In this document: positions 44,796 through 53,871 of the stretch, in pieces
Layout: the number at the start of each line of letters is the position of its first letter
Position numbering within the stretch: the first letter of the stretch is position 1
Assembly: GCA_000169995.1 (NCBI GenBank)
Contig: AAZW01000001.1
Span: 62,001-126,000 of the forward strand
From: Vibrionales bacterium SWAT-3
GTDB lineage: Bacteria; Pseudomonadota; Gammaproteobacteria; Enterobacterales; Vibrionaceae
Direction of reading: 5' to 3'
Length of the DNA: 64,000 nucleotides
Notes under the pieces: generated by a model
What the model saw: only the letters and a program-made list of their open reading frames with translations
Databases searched by the model: none
Told to the model about the DNA's origin: nothing
Made by a program: the position numbers and the translations under genes

Positions 44796-46262
44796 TTACA
44801 GCCTTTCATCCTTTAACGAATACCACTGATAAAGGAACCGCTGCCCCATTCTTCGAAACGGCGCAAACATCTCTGATTCCACCACTTCCCTCACGTTGGG
44901 GAACGGAAGTTTTGATTCAAATATTGGTAGGTCGAGCGTGTGACCTTCGCCTGCAATCCACTGAGCAAGACGCTTACCCGCTTGAGCGGAATACATCACG
45001 CCATTACCGCCATAGCCAAGGGCGTAGAAGATGGATTGTTTTGGATTCGGTTGATAAATCCTTGGCATCATGTCATGGCTGACATCCACCCAGCCCCACC
45101 ATGAATAATCGATTTTGATCTGATCGAGAGACGGGAATTTCCGAGTGAGATCTGCTCTTAGCATGTCTTCATATTTCTTTTCAGGTGCATTCTTGCCGCT
45201 GATAGCACTGCGTGTACCAATCTGTACTCGGTTATCCGGTAACAAACGGTAGTAGTGACGCAGAATTCGAGTATCAGTAATCACTTGATTAGTTTTGAAG
45301 TTACACGCGGCGATTTCGTCTTGAGTTAGCGGACGTGTGACCATTGAGTTAGACAGTACAGGCAACAGGCGATTCTTAAGCTCGGAATGCAAGCCTTGGC
45401 TGGTATACCCACCCGTACAAACACCGACAGAACGCGCCTTCACAACGCCACCTGGCGTCTTCAAGTAATGCACACCACCACGAGTCTCCCAGCCCATAAC
45501 GGGACTCGATGGGTGAACTTTAACGCCGAGTGCGCGCGCCTTTCTTAGATAACCAAACGCCAATTTCCCTGCATGAATGCCAATCCCTTCTGGCTCATGC
45601 ATCGCACCTGCCGCTTCTTGATCACCAACGTAATCACGCTTTACAGTTTCTGCATCTAAGATCTGCGCATCGTAGTCAAACGTGTCGCGCAACAATTTGG
45701 CTTCTTTCTCGAGTGTTGCCATCACTTTTGGACGGTGAGCAACATATAAATGACCGCCTGGTTGTGGGTCACAATCGATGTCTTTGATCAGTGACTTAAA
45801 GGTTTCCATGCCATCAACACACTCGCGGTGCATTTTTAGCGCCGTTTCTAGGCCCCAGCGTTCAATCCATTGAGAACGCTTTAAACGCCCAGAGGCACAC
45901 TGCGCTTGACCACCATTTCGAGTACTGCACCCCCAGCTTGAACGGTTTGCTTCAATCACTGTCGCTTTGATGCCGTAAATTTCAGCAAGATGTATCGCTG
46001 TGCATAGGCCGGTAAAGCCCGAACCGATAATCGCCACATCGACATCCATGTCCGATGTGATTGGGCCATCGTCTTCAGGTGGGGCACCTGCAGTATCTAC
46101 CCAATACGTTGGAGCGTATTCTTTACCATGACCTGGCGTTTTATCCTTAAGTGGATCGTACTTTGGATCGTATCTATCTTTTGCTTGAGTACTTTCTTGT
46201 GCTTGGGTGCTTTTCACCTTTGGCTGCACATCGGCAGCCGGTTGTTCCATTACTAAACTCAT
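44796..46262 (-). CDS. tauY: taurine dehydrogenase large subunit (DadA-like FAD oxidoreductase)
   Basis: A 488-residue FAD-dependent amine oxidoreductase. The Rossmann site VAIIGSGFTGLCTAIHLAE is at about 75-93, the DAO-family glycine motif is in STRNGGQAQCASGR, and the C-terminal FAD motif is in LGYGGNGVMYSAQAGKRLA. With the NTF2-like small subunit TauX encoded just upstream it would oxidise taurine to sulfoacetaldehyde plus ammonium at the membrane, passing electrons to the respiratory chain. The alternative is another amine substrate of this broad family; the TauX partner, TRAP genes and xsc make taurine the best reading. Confidence 0.82.
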   Translation of the reverse strand: MSLVMEQPAADVQPKVKSTQAQESTQAKDRYDPKYDPLKDKTPGHGKEYAPTYWVDTAGAPPEDDGPITSDMDVDVAIIGSGFTGLCTAIHLAEIYGIKATVIEANRSSWGCSTRNGGQAQCASGRLKRSQWIERWGLETALKMHRECVDGMETFKSLIKDIDCDPQPGGHLYVAHRPKVMATLEKEAKLLRDTFDYDAQILDAETVKRDYVGDQEAAGAMHEPEGIGIHAGKLAFGYLRKARALGVKVHPSSPVMGWETRGGVHYLKTPGGVVKARSVGVCTGGYTSQGLHSELKNRLLPVLSNSMVTRPLTQDEIAACNFKTNQVITDTRILRHYYRLLPDNRVQIGTRSAISGKNAPEKKYEDMLRADLTRKFPSLDQIKIDYSWWGWVDVSHDMMPRIYQPNPKQSIFYALGYGGNGVMYSAQAGKRLAQWIAGEGHTLDLPIFESKLPFPNVREVVESEMFAPFRRMGQRFLYQWYSLKDERL

Positions 46263-46310
46263 AATTCGACTCTCCTAGTCATAACACGTGAACGGGTTGC
46301 GATTTCGTGT

Positions 46311-46736
46311 CTAGTTCTTGGGAGTCAAAAGAGGTCGTGTTTTACGGAAGGCATTTTTTACGCTGATTTTTCCGTCTTTCAGGGTAAACACGTCGACCAT
46401 GCGAGCTTCGATAATGCTGCCATCTGGGTTTGTAGCAGAAAACGTTGATTCACTCACAGCGCGATCACCGCACACAAAGTGGACAGGGTCACTCCAAGCG
46501 GCGTCTGGAAAATTCTGCCAAACCAATTCAAAGCTATTTCGAACCGCTTCGTACCCTTCGATAGTATTTCCAACTAAGCCTTCACCAGCCACAGTATGGA
46601 ACACACAATCTTCAGTCATGAACGACATTAACGCTTCGATATCATGGTTATTCCAAGCATCACTGAATGACTGTAAAAAGGCGGTGTCGACTTGGTTTTC
46701 CAGCACGAACGTCGCTGCATTGGTTTGCATATTCAT
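46311..46736 (-). CDS. tauX: taurine dehydrogenase small subunit (NTF2/SnoaL-like)
   Basis: A 141-residue SnoaL/NTF2-like cone protein (FSDAWNNHDIEALMSFMTEDCVF, about 25-47, and VDVFTLKDGKISVKNAF near the end). On its own the fold is uninformative. Sitting 48 bp before a TauY-type FAD subunit, with TRAP genes after it, it matches TauX of Rhodobacter and Paracoccus. It heads the tauXY-TRAP-Cache operon. AGGA lies 9 nt before the ATG at 46736. Confidence 0.78.
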   Translation of the reverse strand: MNMQTNAATFVLENQVDTAFLQSFSDAWNNHDIEALMSFMTEDCVFHTVAGEGLVGNTIEGYEAVRNSFELVWQNFPDAAWSDPVHFVCGDRAVSESTFSATNPDGSIIEARMVDVFTLKDGKISVKNAFRKTRPLLTPKN

Positions 46737-47020
46737 ATTCCAGAATCCTTTATGTTTACGTTATTGGTTTAAATTTCAGTAGCTTTGCGCCACTTTTTTA
46801 TTAGAGTTTTTAAACTAGAAACTTGAAAATTTAACAACTTAGTAACAAGTCGCACAACTCTAACTTCGAGTTGTGTTATATACAATCTTTAAGCTCACAG
46901 ATTTCGTATTTTTATAAATTTAATTAGTGTTCTAAGTTTATTTAAACAAGACTTCACTCTATTTAAATAATTAAAATAAGACATGAGAGAAGCCTTAATT
47001 TTCAATAAAGATATTAGTCG
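46737..47020. other. AT-rich region upstream of tauX
   Basis: This 284-bp region should contain the promoter of the tauXY-TRAP operon. An operator-like dyad CACAACTC (46853-46860) / GAGTTGTG (46868-46875) lies about 120 bp upstream of tauX. No ORF was seen. The motif shared by the xsc and pta promoters was not found here. Confidence 0.45.
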
Positions 47021-47827
47021 TTAGTCGAAGTCAAAATCTTGATGGTACTTTCGGCCATATTGTTCCAAAGTTCGATTATGAGTATTAACTTGTAATTCGA
47101 TGTTGCTTCCATCTTTACCCATAACTTTATTTCCATCGACGTGTGATTCATTTTTCAAATCAACCAGTGTCTCTTCGTTATACTCTGTAGGTTCATTTAA
47201 CACATTCATGGATATTAACTCCTTTATCAGATTTACTTTGGCTGACGGAAGGACATGAACGGATACTAGACCGTTTGAATATCCTTGCTCGTCGTACAAA
47301 GGTTGAATGGCATCATTGCAACCTTCCTTAAACGGATGAATGGAATACCATTTGTCCTTACGTTGTTCTTGCTGATCACAATCAACAACATGAAATATCT
47401 GAGTTTTCTCAACACCACATGGTGTGAAGAAATCGCTAACTCTTTCAAAATCAATTACTTTAGTAATATTAATGCAGTCGTTACTCTGGCTATGACACAA
47501 AGCCCACAGCGCATTAACCAGGTTATCGCTCCATTCAAGTAAACGAGTGGGAAATCCCTGCTTCTTTGCTAAGCACATCAGCAACCAATCATTTATGTCG
47601 TGAGCGTTCAATGAATGCCCACCATAGATACGAACGGTTGAAAGCAAATCTTGTTCGACTCGGCGTAAATTCTTGCGATTAGAACGCCCCAAACTCGGCA
47701 TCAAGTTATTGTTTTCGTAATCACAAACGTTATAAATCAACCCACAAGGCTCATTGCACTCGTTAATAAAAGAATCGATTATTTGATACAGTTCTTTGAG
47801 TGAGCTTATATAACGTTTATTGTTCAT
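47021..47827 (-). CDS. FRG-domain protein within the taurine island
   Basis: A 268-residue soluble protein. Its first half is an FRG domain: LMPSLGR (about 42-48), WLLMCLAKKQGFPTRLLEWSDN (81-102) and the following LVNALWAL. The Phe-Arg-Gly tripeptide that names the family is not preserved at its expected place (the position reads IYNVCDY). FRG proteins are frequent in mobile and defence loci, but their biochemical role is unsettled. The gene lies in AT-rich DNA between tauX and xsc, has no functional link to taurine, and is flanked by 280-380 bp of gene-free sequence, which suggests insertion by transfer. Confidence 0.75.
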   Translation of the reverse strand: MNNKRYISSLKELYQIIDSFINECNEPCGLIYNVCDYENNNLMPSLGRSNRKNLRRVEQDLLSTVRIYGGHSLNAHDINDWLLMCLAKKQGFPTRLLEWSDNLVNALWALCHSQSNDCINITKVIDFERVSDFFTPCGVEKTQIFHVVDCDQQEQRKDKWYSIHPFKEGCNDAIQPLYDEQGYSNGLVSVHVLPSAKVNLIKELISMNVLNEPTEYNEETLVDLKNESHVDGNKVMGKDGSNIELQVNTHNRTLEQYGRKYHQDFDFD

Positions 47828-48204
47828 ATCTATTTTATACCACTCACCAATATAAATAATGATTCTTAGCTAAAAATAAAGGTTAATAAATCTTCGAATG
47901 CTCATACTAAAGTCGAATAAATCCAGAGAATCATCAATAATTACTATCTTAATATTCGGTTAATAATAATTATTGATAAAACCTCAGTTTAGATAAAATA
48001 TAGTGTGGAGTAATAGCTATTTGGTTAGTGCTCTAATATTAAGAGTAATGAACGTGAAAAATATCACTTAATGCAAAAAAGAGTTTTCTTTCACGCTCAA
48101 TTTAATATCAAAAACCATCACTTAATTTGTTTGTCCGACTCCGCTCTCGATAGCATTCTCCCTAACACTTTCGATAATACGGTGTCGGACAAACTTCCTA
48201 TTGG
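47828..48204. other. gene-free AT-rich stretch between FRG gene and xsc
   Basis: This holds the FRG promoter side and a large inverted repeat, GTTTGTCCGAC (48129-48139) / GTCGGACAAAC (48184-48194), 10 bp beyond the xsc stop codon. Otherwise no ORF or structured element was recognised. Confidence 0.45.
48129..48194. repeat. 11-bp perfect inverted repeat downstream of xsc
   Basis: The arms GTTTGTCCGAC and GTCGGACAAAC enclose a 44-nt loop that is itself able to pair in part (TCTCGATA/..TCGATAAT). There is no T run on the minus strand, so ordinary intrinsic termination is not supported; a Rho-independent role is possible but weak. Confidence 0.5.
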
Positions 48205-50016
48205 CTATACGTAATCTTTGTATTTATCTAGGAAACGAACCGGTTTAGACAATGCGTCTCGACGGAACGGGTCGCCCAGTTCTTGAGTACACATGATCTC
48301 AATGATGGTTGTTTTGCCTTCATTCATTTGCATGTCGATGGCTTTTTGTAGAGTTGGACCCACATCTTCTAGCTTATCAACCGTGATACCTTCAGCGCCC
48401 ATTGCTCGAGCGATCTCTGCAAAGCTTTGGTTGTCTAGTTCACCTGCAACAAAGCGTCGGTTGTAGAAGTCGACTTGGTTCTTCTTCTCTGCGCCCCATT
48501 GACGGTTGTGGAATACCACCGCAGTCACAGGAATGTTATGACGAACACACGTCATGGTCTCCATCAGGCTCATACCCCAGGCACCGTCACCTGCATAAGA
48601 GATAGCAGGGCGATGAGGTGCAGCCGCTTTCGCACCAATAATGGTCGGGAACGCGTAGCCACAGTTACCGAAACTCATTGCCGCAAAGAAGCTGCGCGGT
48701 TTTTCAAAACGTAAGTAGCTGTTTGCAACCGAGTTGATGTTACCGATATCCGTTGAGACTATTACGTCTTCTGGCATCGCCTTTTCGAGTTCACGAAGTA
48801 CTTGACGTGGGTGAAGATATTCACCACCAGAGAACGGAGTCTCATGCGAGTTTTCTTCAATCATGTCCAAGCTGAATGAGTCACGCTCGTGCGTCCACTC
48901 ATCAAGCTCTTTTTCCCACAGCGCTTTTTCTGTTGCGACTGTGTCTTGGCGAGCACCTTTATTGTCATCACACAGCAGTGCACGACCTTCCAATCTCTCA
49001 GTTAATGCCACTGCTGCCGCTTTCGCATCACCACAAATACCCACAGAGATCTTCTTAACGAGGCCAAGCATCTTGTTGTCTGCATCAATCTGAATGATTT
49101 TCGCGTTCTTCGGCCAGTAATCCATACCGTGTTGAGGCAATGTGCCAAATGGACCAAGACGTGTACCCAAAGCGATAACCACATCCGCTTGAGCCATCAA
49201 CTTCATTGCTGCTTTCGAACCTTGATAGCCTAGAGGACCACACCATAATGGGTGACTTGCTGGGAACGAATCATTGTGTAGGTAGCTGTTTACTACGGGT
49301 GCGCCTAGTCGTTCTGCCAGTGCCGCACACTCTTGAACGGCATCAGCCATTACCACACCGCCACCAGAAATGATGACTGGGAATTTCGCTTCAGCAATCA
49401 AGTCTGCCGCTTCGTTCAGAGATTTTTCACCACCTGGGCCACGGTCTAAGCGTGCTGGTTGAGGGATCTCGGTTTGAGTCTCACCGTAAAAGTAGTCACG
49501 TGGAATATTAAGTTGAGTAGGACCCATCTCGCTCATTGCACGGTCAAAGCATCGACCCGTGTATTCCGCCATACGGTCAGGGTGCGTTACATGCCCTTGA
49601 TACTTAGTAAACTCTTGGAACATTGGAAGTTGGTTACACTCTTGGAAACCACCTAAGCCCATTGTTTTAGTACCGGTCTCTGGCGTCACAATAACAACAG
49701 GGCTGTGTGCCCAATACGCTGCTGCAATTGCTGTTACACAGTTACTGATACCCGGGCCATTCTGGCCAATAACTACCCCGTGGCGACCAGAGACTCGAGA
49801 GTATCCATCTGCCATGTGAGCAGCACCTTGCTCGTGTACCACTGGGACCAATCGAATGCCAGCAGGAGCAAAGATATCCATTGCATCCATAAATGCCGAA
49901 CCCATGATGCCGAACATATCGGTGACATCATTGGCGACCATAGTTTCAACGAACGCTTCTGATGGTGTCATTGTTACTGTGCCGGAAACAACCGTACGTT
50001 TTTCTTGCTCACTCAT
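48205..50016 (-). CDS. xsc: sulfoacetaldehyde acetyltransferase
   Basis: A 603-residue thiamine-diphosphate enzyme of the Xsc group, the usual family length. The N-terminal PYR domain has the catalytic Glu in VPVVHEQGAAHMADGY. The C-terminal PP domain has the cofactor motif from SYAGDGAWGMSL to VVFHNRQWGAEKK. It cleaves sulfoacetaldehyde with phosphate into acetyl phosphate and sulfite in the cytoplasm. Pta, which uses acetyl phosphate, and a TauE-type exporter lie 3-5 kb away. AAGGAG precedes the ATG. A dyad of 11-bp arms in its promoter shares an 11-mer with the pta promoter. Confidence 0.95.
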   Translation of the reverse strand: MSEQEKRTVVSGTVTMTPSEAFVETMVANDVTDMFGIMGSAFMDAMDIFAPAGIRLVPVVHEQGAAHMADGYSRVSGRHGVVIGQNGPGISNCVTAIAAAYWAHSPVVIVTPETGTKTMGLGGFQECNQLPMFQEFTKYQGHVTHPDRMAEYTGRCFDRAMSEMGPTQLNIPRDYFYGETQTEIPQPARLDRGPGGEKSLNEAADLIAEAKFPVIISGGGVVMADAVQECAALAERLGAPVVNSYLHNDSFPASHPLWCGPLGYQGSKAAMKLMAQADVVIALGTRLGPFGTLPQHGMDYWPKNAKIIQIDADNKMLGLVKKISVGICGDAKAAAVALTERLEGRALLCDDNKGARQDTVATEKALWEKELDEWTHERDSFSLDMIEENSHETPFSGGEYLHPRQVLRELEKAMPEDVIVSTDIGNINSVANSYLRFEKPRSFFAAMSFGNCGYAFPTIIGAKAAAPHRPAISYAGDGAWGMSLMETMTCVRHNIPVTAVVFHNRQWGAEKKNQVDFYNRRFVAGELDNQSFAEIARAMGAEGITVDKLEDVGPTLQKAIDMQMNEGKTTIIEIMCTQELGDPFRRDALSKPVRFLDKYKDYV

Positions 50017-50056
50017 TCTTCCATTCTCCTTGAGTTAACCTAAATTTCATTTTTCG

Positions 50057-50147
50057 GAATGAATTGTCTCTTTTTTGAATTCAAATTCACCTTAGTAGTA
50101 GATTTTTTGCGCGTCAACTTTTTACTTTAAAATGGAACAATTCATTC
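50057..50147 (-). promoter_or_regulatory. paired operator-like motif in the xsc / CobS-like divergent promoter
   Basis: GAATGAATTGT (50057-50067) and its exact reverse complement ACAATTCATTC (50137-50147) flank the promoter. The distal copy extends to ATGGAACAATT (50132-50142), an 11-mer repeated exactly upstream of pta. The proximal copy is 41 bp from the xsc start. The local IclR protein is the natural candidate ligand-responsive regulator, by inference. Confidence 0.5.
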
Positions 50148-50280
50148 TAATTAATAAAACTGGATCACATTATTGGTAGTTTTTCGTACAAAAAGTGCCG
50201 TTAACTCCAAGAGAGAGGTTAATAATCGATAGCAGTTCAAAAATCACAGCAGTCATGGAAGCGATAATGGGGAATAAAGA

Positions 50281-51261
50281 ATGAACAATGAGGAATTGCG
50301 ACCAACGCAACAACTAAGTGTAAGAGAGCATTTCGGTATCGATAGCGACTTAACGGTATTGGCCTTTGAGAAAGCGGGAGAGTACGTACCGAAGATCGAT
50401 CCCAACTACTGTTTTGATCCTGAAGTCACGCTCGCAATATTAGCGGGCTTCACATCTAACCGTCGCACGTTGATACAAGGCACACACGGAACCGGTAAGT
50501 CTTCTCATATAGAGCAAGTGGCTGCACGATTAAATTGGCCATGCTTGAGGATCAACCTAGATGGGCATTTAAGCCGATTAGATTTCATTGGCAAAGATAG
50601 CATCGTCATTAAAGATGGAATGCAGGTAACGGAGTTTAAGGAAGGCATTCTTCCACAAAGCATTCAGCAACCCATCGCATTAGTATTGGACGAATACGAT
50701 GCGGGCCGACCTGATGTGATGTTTGTGATTCAGCAACTGTTAGAGCAAGACGGCAAATACACTTCGCTCGAGCAAAACCGAGTGATCACTCCCCACCCTT
50801 CTTTCCGCCTGTTTGCTACGTGCAATACCCTAGGGTTGGGTAACTTTTCCGGTTTGTACTCCGGTACTCAAGTGCTTAACCATAGCCAGCTTGATCGATG
50901 GAACATCATCGCGACACTTAACTATTTAGACCCACAACATGAAACTAAGATCGTGTTGTCAAAGCGCCCTGAGCTAAACAATGAAAGCGGTCAACAGTTA
51001 GTAGAGAAAATGATCGCCACCGCCGGTTTAACACGAAATGGATTTAGAGCAGGCGACTTGTCGACGGTTATGTCGCCAAGAACGGTAATTACATGGGCTG
51101 AGAATATTTGAATATTCAACAATGTAGCCACTGCATTTAGGCTGTCGTTCCTCAACCGGTGTGAAGAAGAAGAGAAGGAGCTAGTTCGCGAATATTACTT
51201 CCGCTGCTTTGGTGAAGCTCTAGAGGATCATACTCAGAGCTATGCTCAGTCGGAGTCTTAA
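50281..51261 (+). pseudogene. CobS-like AAA+ ATPase interrupted by an in-frame TGA
   Basis: The frame from 50281 stays open to 51108 (276 residues), stops at TGA 51109-51111, then continues in the same frame for 49 more codons to TAA 51259-51261. Walker A GTHGTGKS (67-74), Walker B LVLDEYD (134-140) and sensor 1 ATCNT (179-183) are intact. The post-stop part reads IFNNVATAFRLSFLNRC and onward, the expected C terminus of CobS-type ATPases. The full form would be 326 residues. The partner VWA gene starts 4 bp after the final stop. CobS normally drives CobN cobalt chelatase, but no CobN or cobalamin gene is here, so it is better viewed as a MoxR/CobS-class chaperone ATPase. Confidence 0.85.
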
Positions 51262-51264
51262 TCG

Positions 51265-52986
51265 ATGGCTAATATTTCCTCCCAACAGAAAAAGATCCTC
51301 GATATTGGCGTATCGGTTGCCAGAGCGATCAGCGGTGAGTTGAATCTGAATTACCGAGGAGCGCGCCTCTACAACGGTGGTCGTCCTTGTTATCACTTAT
51401 CGGCACACACCAACGATCTCACCTTTGTGTCACGCCATGAGCTCATCAACAGTAAATTATCGATGAATGGTAAAATTGACTCCTCCGCATTGAGGCTGTT
51501 GCTTTCTGATGCTGAACTTCACTATTCACTGCGCCCAAAAAACGAAGTCGAGCGTTTACTTTTCGATTTTTGCGAACAGGTACGAATCGAGTCACAAGTT
51601 CCTGCTTATCTGAAAGGCGTCACTAAAAGCATTCAGTTCAACTTTGCGTATTGGAGCGATCAATATCATCAAAATGGCTTTACTGAATCCCGCATTGGTA
51701 TTTTGTTGTTCACATTAATGCAGGTCATCCACACTCGTTTAACGGGTGTCCCAGTCTCGGAGCTCATCGCTGAAACCATTGAATCTACTCGGGCAGGCAT
51801 CGTGCCTATATTCGGTAGCTGTCTAAAACAATTAAAAGAACATCGAGCCGATCAACAGCGTTTTGCTCACTATGCCAACGAGCTCGCATCTCTGGCACAA
51901 GCACTTATAAACCAAGAACAAGAGAGTGAAAGCTCAAGCACCCCAACGGTTGAAGAAGACATTAAAATCCTCGCGCAACTTGCTTTAATCGTTGACGGTG
52001 ACATAGAAGAGGAAGAGGTTGATGCGGACATCACTGGCAGTAGTAAGGTATTCGAGCTCTCCGGTGCCAATTACCAGATCTTTAACTCAGAGTTCGATCA
52101 AGTGATCACCGCAGATAAGCTTGTTAGGCGTGCCCTATTATTTGAATTGAGGCAAAAACTCACTGATGACTTGATGGCGAGACAAGTGAATACCCGACGC
52201 TTAGCCGCCATGCTCTCTGGTTTTGTCGCCACACCACAACGAATTCGACGCCAAGAACACCTAGAAGAAGGCATCGTCAACGCCACCGCCATCACTAAGC
52301 TCATCACTTCGCCTTTAGACCGTACGGTTTTTTATCAGCCTGAAATTGGCCCGTCCCACCAGTGTGCCATCACGTTTTTGATGGACTGTTCGGGATCAAT
52401 GCAAAAACACAGTCATAAACTCAGCCTACTGATGGATACGATTCTCAAATCCGTTGGACTCGCCAAGATCCCCTTTGAGATTATCGGCTTTACCACCAAT
52501 AACTGGAACGGTGGCAAGGTCTATCGTCAATGGCTTAAACAAGGCCAACCGAAACATCCTGGGCGTTTAAATGAGGTTAGACATATCGTATTTAAAGATT
52601 TTGATACGCATTGGAGGCGCGCTCGACTCGGTATTGCCAGTCTTCGTAAAGCAGACATCTTCAAAGAAGGTATTGATGGAGAAGCGGTTCAGTTTGCTAG
52701 CCAACGATTGCAGCAGCACAGTGCACAACGAAAGATCTTGTTTGTGTTTTCGGACGGTTGCCCGATGGATACCGCCACCAGCACAGCCAATGATCAATTC
52801 TATTTAGACAACCACCTCAAACAGGTGATTGAACGCGAGACGACAAAGAATAATATTGAGATCCATGGCATCGGTATGGGGGTAGATTTAAGCCCCTACT
52901 ATCGCAGCAACATCACGTTGGATGTGCAAGAGAGCTGCTTGTTTGGACTATGTAGAGGGATCTTTGAGATGCTAAAGCGTGTTTAA
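51265..52986 (+). CDS. CobT-like VWA-domain protein
   Basis: A 573-residue protein with a C-terminal von Willebrand A domain (about 365-573). Its metal site is DCSGSM (D374, S376, S378), with a following conserved Asp in VFSDGCPMD. The N-terminal two-thirds is helical with an acidic linker (EEEEVDADITG, about 250-260), as in CobT. With the AAA+ partner just upstream it forms the ATPase/VWA type of machine that loads metals or remodels large enzymes. The client is unknown; the pair sits between xsc and pta. The gene itself shows no damage. A short GGCTAGC/GCTAGCC hairpin follows at 53000-53018. Confidence 0.85.
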   Translation: MANISSQQKKILDIGVSVARAISGELNLNYRGARLYNGGRPCYHLSAHTNDLTFVSRHELINSKLSMNGKIDSSALRLLLSDAELHYSLRPKNEVERLLFDFCEQVRIESQVPAYLKGVTKSIQFNFAYWSDQYHQNGFTESRIGILLFTLMQVIHTRLTGVPVSELIAETIESTRAGIVPIFGSCLKQLKEHRADQQRFAHYANELASLAQALINQEQESESSSTPTVEEDIKILAQLALIVDGDIEEEEVDADITGSSKVFELSGANYQIFNSEFDQVITADKLVRRALLFELRQKLTDDLMARQVNTRRLAAMLSGFVATPQRIRRQEHLEEGIVNATAITKLITSPLDRTVFYQPEIGPSHQCAITFLMDCSGSMQKHSHKLSLLMDTILKSVGLAKIPFEIIGFTTNNWNGGKVYRQWLKQGQPKHPGRLNEVRHIVFKDFDTHWRRARLGIASLRKADIFKEGIDGEAVQFASQRLQQHSAQRKILFVFSDGCPMDTATSTANDQFYLDNHLKQVIERETTKNNIEIHGIGMGVDLSPYYRSNITLDVQESCLFGLCRGIFEMLKRV

Positions 52987-53036
52987 ACGGTGAAGCTTTG
53001 GCTAGCAAGTCGCTAGCCTCATTGATAGAGCGGATT

Positions 53037-53804
53037 TTACGAAGCTCCCAACAGTGACCATGCCGACACGGCCATCAAATATCCACCAATCAACATCAAT
53101 ACACCAAACACCAACTTCCTCAATTGATCATTAGACAAGGGTGGCGGAAAGCGCCGTGCAAACATGGTTACGAGCGCTACCAAGGGAATAGCAATCGCAG
53201 ATAGCCACAATATGCTCGCTTCCATATCGCCTGCAGCGTAAACATTCACGGTACGTGACATCGACGTGCAAGCGAACACCATCAGCAGTGTGCTGCGTAC
53301 TAAATCGAGCGTAAAAGGTTGCCTATAGAGATGATAAACAATCGGTGGCCCCGCCATCCCAAACAGCCCCCCCGCAAGACCAGAACTAAACCCTGATACA
53401 AAAAATGATAGGGTTGCTGAGCGCTCTGTTCTGGTTTTAGGTTTGAACATAAAACTCAGACCAGCGAATAACACCATAGCGCCCAACAAAGCTCGTAGGA
53501 TATGCGTTGCAGATTCGCTCAATTCGCCCAACAAGAACACCCCTAGCGAAACGCCTGGGATAATACCGAGCACTAACACCACAAGTATTTTTAGCTCACC
53601 AAGCAAAGGCTTGCCCATTAAAGCAACCAAGCAATTGAACAAGGTGACAATGCTCACTACGGCGGCAATAACATTAATGGAAACCAGATTAAGGCTGACC
53701 GTCAAACCAATCACAATGATGCCTAATCCAAAGCCCGTGACGGTTTGAAAATAGGTGCCTAGCGCAATAGTGGCCAAAATGGCGAGTAAAACCGGTAACT
53801 CCAT
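53037..53804 (-). CDS. tauE: TauE/SafE-family sulfite/sulfoacetate exporter
   Basis: A 255-residue membrane protein with about eight hydrophobic segments of the TauE/SafE family. Landmarks are GLGIIVIGLTVSL near the start and FSSGLAGGLFGMAGPPIVYHLY, the family glycine-rich repeat. In taurine degraders the protein exports sulfite (or sulfoacetate). It is 67 bp downstream of pta on the same strand and likely co-transcribed. I chose the ATG at 53804 (AGGA 6 nt upstream) over a TTG two codons earlier. Confidence 0.85.
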   Translation of the reverse strand: MELPVLLAILATIALGTYFQTVTGFGLGIIVIGLTVSLNLVSINVIAAVVSIVTLFNCLVALMGKPLLGELKILVVLVLGIIPGVSLGVFLLGELSESATHILRALLGAMVLFAGLSFMFKPKTRTERSATLSFFVSGFSSGLAGGLFGMAGPPIVYHLYRQPFTLDLVRSTLLMVFACTSMSRTVNVYAAGDMEASILWLSAIAIPLVALVTMFARRFPPPLSNDQLRKLVFGVLMLIGGYLMAVSAWSLLGAS

Positions 53805-53871
53805 TAACAATCCTAATTAGGTTATTTGGGGTAATATGAGTGCATATCAGCGTTAGTTTAAGCAACTAATG

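Noticed and set aside
51109..51111. Selenocysteine reading of the in-frame TGA
   Set aside because: No SECIS-like hairpin is obvious just downstream, CobS-type ATPases have no catalytic Sec at this place, and relatives are expected to carry an ordinary hydrophobic residue there.
50281..52986. Functional cobalt chelatase (cobalamin synthesis)
   Set aside because: There is no CobN or other corrin-ring gene in the window and the neighbours are sulfonate genes; CobST-like names reflect similarity only.
53443..53748. Plus-strand ORFs opposite the TauE gene and similar long antisense frames elsewhere
   Set aside because: They lie opposite well-supported genes, lack ribosome sites and have compositions typical of reversed membrane-protein codons.
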